Source of the DNA: Cunninghamia lanceolata
Taxonomy: Eukaryota > Streptophyta > Pinopsida > Cupressales > Cupressaceae
Length of the DNA: 64,000 nucleotides
Assembly: GCA_027924645.1 (NCBI GenBank)
Contig: BSBN01001752.1
Location: 11,240,001 to 11,304,000 of the forward strand
Direction: 5' to 3'
This document shows, one piece after another, positions 12,260 to 25,277 of this stretch; the stretch's first letter is position 1; every line of letters starts with the position of its first letter. A program made the position numbers and the translations under genes. The notes below the pieces were generated by a model. The model had not been told where the DNA came from, searched no databases, and saw only the letters and a program-made list of their open reading frames with translations.

Positions 12260-14150
12260 AGGAAAGAGGAAATGTTCATGTTTCTAAAGATTGATGGAGT
12301 CTAATCGTTAAAGTGTTGAAAAAAGTTGGAGGAAGGTGCATGGAAAATTGTAGATAGTTTTAATGGCCCTAGACATGAGATAGAGTTATTAATGGGTGCT
12401 AGTATCTTTCACAAGTGCTAGTATCTTTCACAAGTGTCTAACATAGGGACACTCTTATTCGATAATGGGATGATCCTACCTAGAATTGGGGTGTTGGAGT
12501 TTGATATTGAGGTGCTGGTGTCTAATAATGGGATGTTGGGGTCCTCTTGGACACTCTATCCTTTACCTTTGTGACCTTGAAACCTTCAGAAGTTGTTCAT
12601 CTTATTTTTATTAGCCTCCCTATGCTTGAAAAATCTTATGATGTGTCCATTGTATCCTATTATTCTAATTTGAAAATTGAATGTGTAAAAAAGAGGGTTT
12701 GGCTATTTGGAAGATTACTTTAGTTAGTCCCCTAGAACAACATTTTTAGCCTCAACATGTAGCCATGGAAAAGATCCCATTTTGTGATTACGCCGAGAGG
12801 CATAACTACAGTGGTAGCACGGGGTGAAATGGTGTTAGAGTGTTAAGTAAAACAACTTTAAAAACATTAAAAAAAATAATAGTCGACAAATGTAACATTA
12901 ATAATTAAAACATAAATGTTTGAAAGTGTCTGAAAACAACCAAAAATAAAATCACTAATTACAAAGCCACAAGCAGAAAATAAAAACAAGAAGCAACAAA
13001 ATCAACAATCAATAAATATCAAAGGTATGAATTTCATAGCCATAAGTAAAAAATAAAAACAAGAAGCAGAAAAATCAAGAATCAACGAAAATCACATGTA
13101 TGAATTTCATGATTTGTTGGAATAGTGGTGTTAATCATGTATGCATAAATCATTTCATATTGTTAGAATATTAAAAATTCAAATTCATTGGTAAAATATT
13201 TTAAAAAATAAATTTGTGCATTTCGTTTTGTTTTCTGTAACCTAGGGTTTTATTTATTAATCCTTTTATTTTGAATATAGATTAAGACTTTATTATTTTA
13301 AAAATATATGTAAACAACTAACCCAAAGTTTGTAGTTTTTGCATTAATCAAAACATATATACATATAGTGCTGAAAATCTTAAAAGGTAAAACCCTAATT
13401 TATAAAATATTATTTTAGGGCACTATATTAAACCTTATATTATTTACTTTGAGATGCTTTAAGAAATATATCTAAGAGAACTAACTTTGAAAAAAGTGGA
13501 AAACAAAAAAATATATATTAGCATTAATCAAAACATATATACAATAGTAAACCAATCAAAGATTATTTACCATAAATTTATGGCACTATAGTTTATTAGG
13601 TTTAGAATTCACTCAAAACATATATACACATAGTAATGCAATCAAACATTATTTATTGTAAATTTATGGGGTTTAGAATTCATCATCCTCACTTTTAACC
13701 AAGACTTTTCTAGAACTAAATTTATAAAGTCATAAATTTAGAAAATAAAATTAATATTACAAGTAATTTTAATCCCTAAATTTTAACCCCTAAAATAATT
13801 TTATTTTATATGTAATAAAATATAATTTTATAAAATATTACTTTAGGACACTCTATTTTTATAAAACATGAGCCACTGAAAAAGAAATAAGTTAAAATTT
13901 ATTATGTAGAAAATAAAATTAAACTAGCATATCTATATTTAAAAAATATATCTAAAATATGCCAAGAGATATCCTTCTCGAGGCGCCTATTTCTTAATCC
14001 ATTTACCACACATAGGTGGAATAGGCCCCTCGAGAAGGATATCTCTCAACGTATTTTAGAAATATTTTTAAATGTAGATATGCTAGTTCTTAAGTGGACT
14101 AAAAGTGGTGAGTGTAAAATATAAAGTGGCTAACCCTAGAGAGAAAGCTA
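12260..14150. other. Unassigned, AT-rich stretch
   Basis: No gene is recognised. 12260-12840 has no sustained reading frame on either strand. 12850-13920 is very AT-rich, with repeated 'aaacatatata' runs. The only ordered structure is the long hairpin at 13922-14088. Confidence 0.5.
13922..14088. repeat. Long inverted repeat (hairpin, MITE-like)
   Basis: The left arm 13922-13990 (69 bp) pairs with the right arm 14021-14088 (68 bp) at about 85-90% by eye, with a 30-bp loop. Homology stops abruptly at both arm ends. TTAA is present at both margins (13919-13922 and 14090-14093), although not exactly at equal distances. Confidence 0.85.
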
Positions 14151-16366
14151 AATCCCTAGGTGGTGTGTGCAGATGAAATGGAGAAGGCAAGGGAGGTGAT
14201 ATAACTCACTTGAGTATTTAGAGTAGGGAAAATAAGAGATTCAATGGACTAATATGCTAAGAACAATGAAGATGAATGGATATCTTTGTAATTAGGGATT
14301 TCAAAGATAATGAGAGAAGGATTTGAAGTAATGAGAGAAGGATAATGAGTAAAGGGTGAGGAGAGGAGTGTTGGAGAGGACTTGACCATGAAAATGGTAG
14401 GATCAGGGAGAGATTCCAACAACTCAGGTGAGGGAGATGGCTAAAATAAATTTGGAAACTAACTTGTAGCAATGGAGCTCAAGAAAAAATACAAAATGGA
14501 GAGAGGGAGTGCAAGATCTAGAAAAAATATAGAATTACTAGTAACAACCTTTCAAAATGAGAGTGAGAGGTGTTTTATTTTGTGACAAGATCAAATGTCC
14601 ATTATAAAATGTATTAGGGTAACCTTGGGTTTAGGTTTTTATATGTTTATAAACTTAAAAATTTTAAATTTTCAGTTGGATACTAGTATTTAGATGCATA
14701 AGTGTCTAGAACACTAGCTTTTAGATGCAAAAGTGTCTTTTAATAGTCAAGAGCGTGGATTTTGTGTGTAGGTTTATGAAACCTAGGATATCCTAAAGGA
14801 TTTCACAAATTATACTAGTGAGGTAGGCTTACAAATAAGGAAAATGAGCCATATGCATATCTACAGGAATGAACACAAAAATGAATAGAAAAATGTAAGG
14901 TGAAGATTGCAAAATAGACAATTTTTGACATTACAATTATAAGAAATAAGGTACAAGAATGGTTCACATTCCATGTTTATTGTTAATTAACCTTCTAATT
15001 TCTAATAGTTATGCTTTTGATTGTTGAACTTCCATATATGCTATTTGTGACAAGGTTGTGTACAAGTGACACATGTGCACAATTAAGACTATGTGAATGG
15101 TCATTATGTGTTAAAAAATTACACCACATAGTGCATGAACTAGTGTGGGTGCTTGTGAAGTGGTGGAGAAGGTTATTGATGCTTACCTAATGACATAAGG
15201 TAATATGGGCATTAGGTAGATGCAATGGAAGGGTGCATTGAAACTAGCAAAGTAAGCTACTGAATTGAGTGTGTAAGGCTTGTTAATAGTAGCACATTTA
15301 TACACAAACCATTCAACATTTCTTGGGAAGTGGTGGCCCCATTTATGTCTTTAGTGACCCATGGAAACTAAATGTGGATTTGTTGAAGATTATACCATTC
15401 ATCTTGATCTACACATTGCCTTTCCTTGACCTCTTTGAAAAACTAGTGTGTACTTTAGTAGGTGCATATAATGGTGTTTTATATGATATGATCTCTAACA
15501 ACTATTTGTAAATGTTCATGTTCCAAATATAAAGCATGTCAAACTATTACTAGCTCAAGAAGAGGAGAAAACTCTGGCTTCAGGAGTTACATATTGAATA
15601 CTAGGAGAGGAACCAAGCATTGAGGTATATCAAGAATAAATGCATTCTCACTAGCTACACACTTAATTGTGTATTAACCATAGCACAGAGGCTTAATCTT
15701 CCTATGTGGACTCTTGAAGTGCTTTTTCTAAATATGTAACTAGACTTGTGTCTGAATTTGAACTCACAAGATTTGCAATGTGCATTATAGTGCTCTTTAT
15801 ATTTCTATTATTCACATGAGATAATTTGTTGAACCTATTGGTGTACACTCTAAATGTGTCATAAAAACTTATGTATCTTATTTGATTCTCATTCCTATGT
15901 GTGCAAATTCATAGTGGATGGTGCACAACAAGATATGTCCAAGGGTATTGTTGGTTGGAACCAAATACATGTTTATAAAGGACTATACCTTGTAGAACTT
16001 TCATAGCTCTATTATAAGCACATGGGATGTTTAGAAGGTTGGAATCCTATGTGTATAGGTATACATGATTGTAGATGCACAAAAGATCCAAAAGTGAGAA
16101 ATTGACCATCTATGTTTGTGTAAGCATTGAAAATTGCATGGGTTGATATTACATGTTTGATGATGATTTGGGGGTATAGCGAATGACCCATGTGGCATGC
16201 TTATTTCTCCTCATAGTCTTTTCTACCTTGATAAAAGTTTTTCCAACATCTTTGTACCCTCCCTTAGTGTTTTTCATCCTTGTTTTCTATTCTCCTAGTC
16301 CTCATAACCTCCTCGCCTCTTGAAAACCTTGTTTCCTACCTTAAGCTCTAGGGGAACCCAAGAGAG
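14150..16366. other. No recognisable feature
   Basis: About 2.2 kb of AT-rich sequence with only short open frames. The longest, 15323-15511 on the plus strand (62 codons), has no recognisable motif. It is probably old transposon debris. Confidence 0.4.
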
Positions 16367-17767
16367 TGTTGAAGGCACAAGACAACTGAGAGGGGGGAGG
16401 GGTGAATCAGTTGTATCAAAAACCTTAGCTTCTTCAAACAAAATCACATTCACATTCACTTACTTTATCTCCTTAATATGTTATGAAGTTTAATCATGAA
16501 TAGAAAAATCAAAACATAAACACAACACCATACACACATGAACACCAGATTTTTTATGTGGAGAACCCTAAAAGGGAAAAACCACGATGAGTGTTAGCTC
16601 ACAATATAATGTAGTAACAATACCGAATAACAAAAGAGGCTCACTGCCCAAATGAAAGGTTCACTGCCAAAGGGATGGCTCATTACCAGAGGGTGGCTCA
16701 CTGCCATGAACTGATATAGTAGCATCTACAACATGCCTGAGTTTAATTCCATTGAAACGTAATATATCTCCTCTGCTCTGCTTTTACAATTCACACTTTA
16801 TCTTCACATCTGCACTCATCCTCACACCACTCATGGATTCATTACATATATTTATATTGATCATAAACCTTGGAACATTCATCAAGGTTGGAAATACAAC
16901 ATACAACCATTGGAGCTATCTCCAAGGTTGGCATACATACATAAATCAAATTAGGTCTAAACTTATACAAAATTGTGAATCAAATGAATGAAAGGAACAC
17001 TTCATAGCTTAGCTTGGACCCAAATACATCTTCACACACTTGAACACGCTTCTACAATACATGAATCACCTCTGTAACAAGTGTAAATAACTAGGTCAGC
17101 TAGAACTAGTGCAAACATCAAGAATACTTAAATACATGCTTGCAAGTACTTCATTATAGCCTGCAGATCAAGCACATGCCTTCAATACATTTTGGAGACA
17201 TACAAAAACAAAATAGAATCACCTGGGAGCTGACAAATCCAACCGCAACAGATCTCACTTGAAGACAACAAATATCACTTGAAGACACATCACAAACTGC
17301 TTCTCAACAGACACTATCAAACTCTGTCAATCAATAACTTGCTTTTCAGAGCACCAAATCACAAATCCTTTAGAATGAAGATAGCTAAGAACTTTATAAA
17401 CTTAAGTCCAAAATTGTAAGGCCAAAATCCAAACTACAAAGAAATGTGGAGAAAAATACTTTCTCCCTGTTACTCTGCAAACATTGTCAGGCACAGACTT
17501 TAAACCGGTGAATAGAACTTTTTCTACATAGTAATCTAGACCACCAATTTTTGGATTTAGCATCTTCAAACACTTCTTTAAATCATATCCAAATCTCATA
17601 CTCTGGTCTTCAACACAGAAAACACAGAGCAAAATACTTAGACATTGTTCTTAACATGACAACTTAATCAATCAACAAATAGCAATATCAGAAGATATAG
17701 TTGGCACCAATGACAACACCAAAATGTTGACATCAATGACAACACCAGTTAACACATACTTGCAATA
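16367..17767 (-). mobile_element. 3' LTR of reverse Ty1/copia element
   Basis: The left end reads TGTTGAAGGC, continuing into 'gacaactgagagggggg', the reverse complement of the LTR end seen in the forward copia at 20730-20760. The right end abuts a polypurine tract (17768-17779). The LTR's 5' TG (minus strand) is mutated to TA. Length is about 1.4 kb against 1,457 bp for the forward family; the two LTRs are clearly related but strongly diverged. Confidence 0.75.
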
Positions 17768-17779
17768 ATCTCCCCCTTT
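17768..17779 (-). other. Polypurine tract of reverse copia
   Basis: The minus strand reads AAAGGGGGAGAT directly before the LTR, identical to the tract of the forward copia at 25266-25277. Confidence 0.8.
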
Positions 17780-18129
17780 GTCATTGATGGTAACATATGA
17801 TGTGAAAAACTGAATAACACATTCCTCTATCAAGACATAACTTTGCGTCAGAACTCCCCCTTTCTTTTTACACATTTGAACTCTTTCTCCAAGTTTTTCA
17901 CATGATTTCTTTCTCCCCCTTTGACATCAATGGCAAAGGGCATCACATCTTTTCTACTACACATACTTGCACACTACTACTTGATCAGTCTGAAATCATA
18001 CTTTACTCCCCCTGACTGCAACAATCATCTCAAACCACTACCTTCTCTCCTTGAGAGGTAGCCTCCAACATTGGTCCAAAAAGAAAAGTATACTTTGAGG
18101 AACACTAGATTGATGCATCTCCTTATGCA

Positions 18130-19303
18130 TCTAGTTCAAGGAAGGAGGGGCAACAACCCCTAACTTCTCCTAGAGATACTCAAATGTATCCTTTGGAAGA
18201 GCCTTAGTGAATATATAAGCAATTTGATCTTTTGTAGGCACATACTCAAGCTTCACTTCATTCTCTACCACCTTCTCCCTCAAAAAGTGAAAATTGAAAT
18301 GTGCTTTGTCTTTGAGTGCATCATTGGGTTATTTGAAATATTTATGGCACTTGTGTTATCACAAAGAATAGGTATTGGCTCTTAATACTCAACTTTGATA
18401 TCCTTCAAGGTTTGTTTCATCCACAACACCTAAGTACAACATGCTATTGCAACAATATATTCTACCTCTGTAGTAGACAAGGAGACTGATTCTTGTTTCT
18501 TGCTATGCCAGGACATTGCCCTATCTCCAAGGAAGAATGCACATCCACTTGTGCTTTTCTTGTCATCAACACATCCAACCCAATTTGCATTTATATAGGC
18601 ACTTAAGGAAAAATCATTGTTCTTAGGATACCACAAGCCATGATCAAGAATGCCCTTCAAATACTTGAATATCCTTTTCACTACCATAACATGTGATTCT
18701 CTGGGGTCTGATTGAAATTTGGCCACAAGAGAGACTGCATGCATGATATCAGATCTAGTAGAGATTAGTAAAAGTAGTCCTCCAATCATTGATCTGTACT
18801 TGCTTTGATCAGCCTTAGGAGATTCATCATTCTTTCTCAACTTGCAACCATTAACCATAGGAGGACATACCAGTTTAGAGTCCTCGATCCTAAACTTCTT
18901 CAACAACTCTTTAACATACTTGGATTGAGAAATGAAAATACCTTTACTAGTTTGAATGATTTGCAGTCAAAGGAAGAAATTCATTTCACCACACATAGAC
19001 ATTTCAAACTCTTTTTGCATCTCATCTGTAAACTTCTTACACATACCTTCATTTCCACCAAATATGAGGTCATCAACATAGATCTCAACAATCAGACTTT
19101 GGTCTCCACTTATTTTGGTGTACTAGTTACTATTTGTGGACCCTTTACTGAAACCCTGTTGCATCGGGTACTTATCCAATCTTGCATACCAAGCTCTGGG
19201 AGCTTGTTTCAATCCATACAAAGCCTTCTTCAACTTGCATACCATATTTGGTTTGTTTGACAACTAGAATCCATCCGGTTGCTCTATGTAGACTTCTTCT
19301 TCT
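18130..19303 (-). pseudogene. Copia pol: RT and RNase H, truncated at its 5' side
   Basis: Reading down the minus strand from 19303: the EVYIEQPDGF block of copia RT, then [17 protein letters not shown] sequence near 19210, an intact Y-V-D-D near 19090, and a long open piece (18906-18430) covering the end of RT and the RNase H domain (SMIGGLLLL, KSTSGCAFF, LSTTEVEY). The final block with KTKHI and FTKALPKDTF lies near 18200-18310. Stops interrupt the frame at several points. The gene is cut at 19303 by insertion of the forward copia element, so gag, PR, INT and the first half of RT are missing here. I did not find the missing half beyond the intruder. Confidence 0.9.
19299..19303. other. Putative left target-site duplication of forward copia
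   Basis: CTTCT directly precedes the TG of the 5' LTR. The right-hand copy cannot be checked because the 3' LTR is truncated. Confidence 0.4.
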
Positions 19304-20760
19304 TGTTGCAAATATGTGCCTAATCGGTGTTGTCATTGATGTCAACATATCCTTGTTATCATTGGTGTCAATTGTGTCCCATTCTAGAAGACTTGTATAT
19401 TGAGGATATTGAGAAAATTAGCCTTTTCAGAAGAAACAAGTGAGTTACATATCTCTTTGTAAGAGATAGTGAAGATAGTATAGTTCAGTGAAGTAGATTG
19501 CTCCGCATTCCCAGTGAGATGAAGATCAGAGTCTACAAACCAAAGGATGTTGTGAAGGAGTGTATGAAGTTACTTTAGTTAATATTTGAGGGATCCACAT
19601 GAAGAATTTGTGAAGTTATGGCCATTTGAGTAGAACCAGGTTTTACAGTTGTTTAGAGGTGACAGAGTGACAAAATTCTGGTTCAGATTGATCCACATTG
19701 GAATATTATGATCTGCGGATCTAGAGGTGTGTTTGGGATGTTGGTGTGTGTCCCCAACTCAAGTGGTTCATGGTTTGGAGGTCCACAAGCAATCTTTCTA
19801 GTGTGAAAGTCATGACAGTTGGTGTTCTTGAGTTCCTGGATGAAGGTGCAAGTGTTTTTAGTGATTTGAGGTGGTGCAGTTGTTCCTGTTGATTTCATTG
19901 TGCTTGTGGTGCTCTCTGAATTGAGTTCTTTTTGTGTTGGTGGTCCGCATTAAGGATTGAGCTCATGGTTGCAGATTTATCCTTGGGTGTTGCTGGTCTT
20001 TCTAGTCTTGGCCGACTGTATGCTTTGTGCATGTTGCAGATGATCTAAGAGAGGTTCTATGAAGTGTGGCATGTTGCTCGAGGAAGATTTGGGTCCCAGC
20101 TATGTTTGGCTGATAGTATAGTGATTCACATTAAATTAGATGGTTGTAGTGCCGACCTTGATGTTTATTCCAGGGTTGATGAAGCATATAAATATGTGTG
20201 TTTGAGTTGTAGAAAATTATTCTTGTGCAAAAATGATAAGATCCTAAGAAAGGAGGAAAGGCAGAGTAGAGAAGATAAAGAGCAGAATAGGAAGAGCAGT
20301 AGAGGATGAGGAGATAGCTAAGAAGTGTTTGGGGCAGAGCAAAAGTATTGTGCACTCAAATGGAACTGACCTTTGCATGAAGAAGATGTTGTTTTCCAGT
20401 TCAATCTTTCTTTGATAAACTTATAAATATTTCTATAGGCAGTGAGCCTCTTTTGAGAAGTGAGCTCTGGGCAGTGTACCCAAAGGCCAGTGCCTTCCCA
20501 TTTTTCTATTCTTTTAATAGAGTATAAAATCTTGTGGGTTAAACCCCACCATGGTTTTTCCCTTAACCGGGTTTCCACGTAAAAATCTTGGTGTTATGTG
20601 TGTTGATTTTGTTTCTCCTCATGTGTTGTTGATTCATGCTTTCATGGTTACATAATTCATCTGTTAATAAGTGGTAAAGAAGTTTAAGTTGCTCCAAAGG
20701 ATAAAAGTTTTTGTGACAACTAATTCACCCCCCTCTCAGTTGTCTGCCCTAATTTCAACA
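19304..20760 (+). repeat. 5' LTR of forward copia
   Basis: It begins TGTTGCAAATATG (3' LTR: TGTTTCAAATATG) and ends 'ttcaaca' two bases before the PBS. TATAAATA at 20187-20194 is the likely promoter. The 1,457-bp length fits plant copia LTRs of the longer class. Confidence 0.92.
20187..20194 (+). promoter_or_regulatory. TATA box of copia 5' LTR
   Basis: TATAAATA lies about 570 bp before the LTR end. It is the only strong TATA element in the second half of this LTR. Confidence 0.5.
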
Positions 20761-20762
20761 AT

Positions 20763-20774
20763 TGGTATCAGAGC
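20763..20774 (+). other. Primer binding site, tRNA-iMet
   Basis: TGGTATCAGAGC is complementary to the 3' end of plant initiator methionine tRNA, the classic copia primer. It lies two bases after the LTR. Confidence 0.95.
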
Positions 20775-20816
20775 TGGTTCCTCTAAAAGAAGCTTGATCA
20801 CTTGAGGAGATCCAAG

Positions 20817-21820
20817 ATGTCGACTTACAAGAAGGATAGTCCAAGATTTGATGGAACAAATTACTCTCTTTGGAAGAGCCACATGGAGTGTCATTTGCAA
20901 TGCATAGGTTTTTCTTATTGGCTGATAAAAAAAATGAGTATATGCCTTTGAAGAAGGGTCCTTCAACTCCAGATGAACTCAAAGATGCTGAAAATAACAT
21001 TCGAGCTAAAGAAGCTTTGTTGATTGCCCTGACTGATACAGAAATGACAAATGTCCTAGAATTGAAAACTACTCATGAAATCTAGAAGAAGTTGGAAACT
21101 CTATATGAAGGTGATGAATATGTCAAATGTGCTAAGTTGCAGAGCTTGAAGGGTAGATACAAAAATTTGAGGATGAGTGAAGATGAAAACATCACTTCCT
21201 ACATGTAGAAGGTGAATGAACTTGTGTGTAGTATCAGGTGTGCTGGTGGAACACTAGAAGAATTAGAGATTGTTGGTAAAGTACTTAGATCCTTACCTGC
21301 TTCATACAAGCATAGAGTTGCTGCTATTGAGGAAATTAGGACTGTGACAACTATTACAAGAGATCAGTTGGTTGGCAAGCTTTCAACATTTGAAATGAGT
21401 GAGTTTGGTGATTATCTTTCTAAATCTAAATCTGCATTTAAGGCTAGTGTTTTTGAAAAGCAAATATTTGATCTAGGTGAAAGCTCTTCAAAAAGACTAA
21501 CCAAATTTGAGAAGGCAAGGAAGGATCTTGAAGAAGATGAATCAGAGCTTGAAGAACTTGAAGCCCTTTTTCCCAAAAAACTACCAAGAGGATTTGGTAA
21601 GTATGAAGGAAAGTTGCCTTTCAAATGTTTTTCTTGCAATAAGATTGGTCATTTTACCTCAAGATGTTCGGAGAGGGTTTCAAAGCCAAACCCTAACAGA
21701 CCTAGGTTTCAGAAGAAATGCTACTATGTCCAGGAAACTGCTGAAGAAGGAGTCACTGATAATGAATCTGATAAGGGAAGTACCTTAGGAAATGAATGGG
21801 TGTTCATTGTTATCAAATAA
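20817..21820 (+). pseudogene. Copia gag
   Basis: The ATG at 20817 opens M-S-T-Y-K-K followed by the FDGTNYSLWK block typical of copia gag. The frame shifts in an A-run near 20930 and continues in another frame to 21820, with stops at 21083-21085 (TGG expected) and 21206-21208 (CAG expected). A C-X2-C-X4-H-X4-C zinc knuckle (CFSCNKIGHFTSRC) is encoded near 21628-21669. The protein would form the cytoplasmic virus-like particle and bind element RNA. Not functional here. Confidence 0.93.
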
Positions 21821-22267
21821 GAAGATCTGGTGCCTGTTGAATCTGCTAGCTGTGTGAATGTAGAAAGAACCTTGGCTGCTCAGGTTGAAGTAAAGGATGA
21901 ATGGGTAATTGACAGTGGATGCTCTCATCATATGACAGGTGATAAAAGTAAGTTTGTAAGTATGGAAAGGTATGAAGGTGGAATTGTGAAGTTTGGAGAC
22001 AATTCAATTGGTAGAATCCATGGCAGAGGATCCATCTCTCTTGATGGTAAGAATAACACTAATGATGTTTTGTATGTAGAACGGTTGAAGCATAGTCTTC
22101 TCAGTGTTGGATAGTTGGTTGACAAGGGATATGATCTCTGATTCAAGGATGGAAAATGTAGAATTTTGGAAAGCTCCAGAACTGAGATTATATCTGGTAC
22201 ACAGACTAGAGGTAACATCTTTCATTTAAGTGGTACTGGTAAAAGTTGTTTGATTACTCAGATTGAT
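21821..22267 (+). pseudogene. Copia protease
   Basis: In the same frame as gag, after a TAA at 21818. The catalytic D-S-G begins at 21911 in the context WVIDSGCSHHM, which is diagnostic for copia proteases. Further stops at 22112-22114 (CAG expected in SVGQL), near 22139 (TGG expected) and 22268 (TGG expected) break it. The enzyme would cleave the polyprotein inside the particle. Confidence 0.9.
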
Positions 22268-23398
22268 TAGAGTTGGCTATGGCATAGGAGAATGTGTCAT
22301 GTAAACTTTGACAACATTGTCAAGATAAGTGCTACTCAGGCTATAAGAGATCTTCCAAAGCTTGTAAAACTTGCTAATAGCATGTGTAAGGAATCCCAGT
22401 TAGGCAAACAAAGTAGGACTACATTCAACAGTAAAGAACAATCTTCAAGTGGATTGTTGGAACTTGTGCACACTAATTTGTGTGGTCTTGCCAGGGTTAG
22501 GAATTTGCAAGGAGACATATACTTTATGTTGCTGATTGATGATCACTCCCAGATGATGTGGGTCACTTTCTTGAGAGAGAAATCAAAGGCTCTTGACAAA
22601 TTCAAGGTGTTTAAGGCTAGGGTGGATAATGAGATTGGAGTGAAGATAAAGTGTCTAAGATCTGACAGAGGAGGAGAGTTTACCTCCAGTGAGTTTAATG
22701 CATTTTGTGAAAAGCATGGAAGAAGAAGACAATTGTCTACTCCTAGGACTCCTCAGTAGAATGGAGTTGTGGAAAGGAAGAACCAGACTATTCAAGAGGC
22801 TGTTAGAGCCATGATGATGGAAGCAAATGTTCCACATGTCTATTGGAGAGAGGCTATAAGTACTACTGTCTACACTCTTAACCAGGTGCAGATCAAAGGT
22901 AATTCTGGTAAAACACCTTATGAACTGTGGTTTGGTAATGCTCCTTTTGTAAAATATTTTAGAGTTTTTGGTAGTAAATGCTATGTCAAAAGAGATGAAG
23001 ATCTAGGCAAGTTTGATGCAAGATGTGATGAAGGAATATTTTTGGGTTATTCTAATCAAAGCAAGGCATACCAGTGCTTTAACAAGAGATTGAAAAATAT
23101 TGTTGAAAGTGCTAATGTCAAGGTTGATGAAAGCAAGGAGAGACCTTTAAGGTTTTGTCTATATGAATTAGATGATCAAAATGAAATTCCAAATGAAGGA
23201 AAGCAAGTTCAGTTTACTCTGGAGAATCCAGTGACTCAAGAAGTGAATGCAAATGTTGAGGAATAAGTTCAAGAAAATCCCAAAACTCCTAGGTATGTAA
23301 GATTGAATCATTCTGAAAATTAGATCATAGGAGATAAAAATAAAGGTGTTCAAACTAGAAGAAGAATTGTTGAAGAACAAGAGAGTATTGTCTAATTT
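22268..23398 (+). pseudogene. Copia integrase
   Basis: The GAG-pre-integrase HHCC zinc region starts with WHRRMCHVN near 22276, and the second cysteine of the C-X2-C is Ser (MCKESQLGKQ). In the catalytic core the first Asp is Asn (HTNLCG near 22470), while the second Asp (RSDRGGEF near 22660) and the Glu (NGVVERKN near 22770) are kept. A TAG at 22757-22759 replaces a Gln codon just before NGVVERK. Loss of one D of the D-D-E triad would already abolish strand transfer. Confidence 0.92.
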
Positions 23399-24941
23399 CA
23401 AAGATTGAACCAAAATCAATGAATGAAGCTTGTAATGATGAAAGTTGGGTAAAAGCAATGGAAGAAGAATTAATACAAATTGAAAAGAATCATACTTGGG
23501 ATCTTGTTCCTAGACTTGAAAACAAAAATGTAATTGGAACTAAATGGGTCTTTCAGAATAAATTAAACGAAGATGGTGAAGTTGTGAGAAACAAAGCAAG
23601 ATTGGTGTGCAAAGGTTACTCTCAAGTAGAGGGAATTGACTTTGAAGAAACTTTGCTTTAGTGGCAAGAATTTAAGCAGTCAGATTATTTCTTGCCTTTG
23701 CTACTTATAAAGATTTCAAAGTCTACCAGATGGATGTCAAGTCAGCATTCCTGAATGGAGAGTTGGAAGAAGAAGTCTACATTGAGCAACTGGAAGGATT
23801 CCAGTTGTCTGATCAAGAAGATAAGGTCTGCAGATTGAAGAAAGCATTGTATGGACTTAAACAAGCCCCAAGAGCCTAGTATGCAAGATTAGATAAATAT
23901 CTACTAAAGTTAGGCTTTAACAAAGGCACTGCTAACAGTAATCTTTATTTCAAAATTGACTATGAACACATCTTGATTGTTGAGGTATTTGCTGATGATA
24001 TCATCTTTGGTGGAAATTAGAGCATGTGTAAAAGTTTTGCTAATCATATGCAAAGTGATTTTGAGATGTCCATGCTTGGTGAAATGAATTTCTTCTTAGG
24101 TCTACAAATCATTCAATTAGAAAAAGGCATCTTCATATCTCAGTCTAAGTATGTGAAAGAGTTGTTGAAAAAGTTTGGAATGGAGGATTCAAAACCAGTG
24201 AGTACTCCTATGGTAATCAGATGCAAGTTGAGTAAAAATGATGATTCCCCTAAGGCAAATCAGAAAAGGTATAGATCAATGATTGGAGGACTACTTTATC
24301 TGACTCATACCAAACCTGATATTATGAATGTAGTTGGCCTTGTTGCTAGATTTCAAGCTGATCCTAGAGAATCTCATGTTGTAGCAGTCAAAAGAATTTT
24401 CAGATATCTGAAGGGAACATCTGACTATGGATTATGGTATCCTAAGGATGGTGATTTCACTCTTCATGCATATACAAATGTTGATTGGGTAGGAGATGTG
24501 GATGATAGGAAGAGTACTAGTGGAGGTACATTTTTCTTGGGAAAGAGATTGGTTTCTTGGTTGAGCAAAAAGTAGGAGGCAATATCTCTGTCTACTACAG
24601 AGGCAGAGTACATAGTAGCAACAAGTAATTATACTCAAGTTTTGTGGATGAAGCAAATGTTGAAGGATATCAGAGTTGTGTTTGAAGAACCCGTTGCAAT
24701 CTTCTGTGAGAACTCAAGTGTAATAAACATTTCAAAGAATCCGGTGTTGCATTTAAAGACAAAGCACATATCCATTAAATTTCACTTTTTGAGAGAGAAG
24801 GTAAATGAGAATGAATTCAGATTGGAGTTTGTTTTATCAAAAGATCAGATTGTAGATATCTTCACTAAGCCTCTACCTAAGGATACTTTTGAGTATCTCA
24901 AAGTGATGCTAGGGGTTATTACCCCTCCTGTTCAGAACTAA
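23399..24941 (+). pseudogene. Copia reverse transcriptase and RNase H
   Basis: RT begins with NEACNDESWVKAMEEEL (23422 on) and shows TKWVFQNK, the [21 protein letters not shown] block near 23727-23790, [10 protein letters not shown] near 23845 and the catalytic patch V-F-A-D-D-I near 23980 (normally Y-V-D-D). A frameshift lies near 23655, with stops at 23878 (TGG expected), 24018 and 24574. RNase H covers about 24440-24900, with KSTSGGTFFLG, LSTTEAEYI and TKHISIKFHFLRE; its first catalytic Asp is Asn (AYTNVDW). It ends at 24941 with the FTKPLPKDTFEYL motif just upstream. Confidence 0.94.
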
Positions 24942-25265
24942 GGTGCACTAATGTGCATCAGTTTGGCAGAGACCACAGTCATATCTTGTGATCCAAATTG
25001 GTGTTTAGGGGATGCTACTCAGGGGGAGTAGTCAGTATGATTCTAGATTAAGAAACAAAAGAGGAAGAGATGATTGCAGATATGTGCCCTTTGCCATTGA
25101 TGTCAAAGGGGGAGAGAAGTCATGTGAAAAACTTGGAAGCAAGCACTTGTTGGTGAAAGGGGGAGCAATAAAGAAAATGGTTGAAGGTGTGATAAGAGAA
25201 AGGGAGAGAATTTCTTGTCTTGATGATTGAAACGATTTTTCACATCATATGTTGCCATCAATGAC
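24942..25265 (+). other. Copia 3' untranslated region
   Basis: Between the pol stop and the PPT. Three short 'aagggggagaa'-type purine tracts occur near 25021, 25107 and 25158. They resemble the true PPT and may be extra plus-strand priming sites. No gene is seen. Confidence 0.5.
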
Positions 25266-25277
25266 AAAGGGGGAGAT
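25266..25277 (+). other. Polypurine tract of forward copia
   Basis: AAAGGGGGAGAT lies directly before the 3' LTR TG at 25278. Confidence 0.9.
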
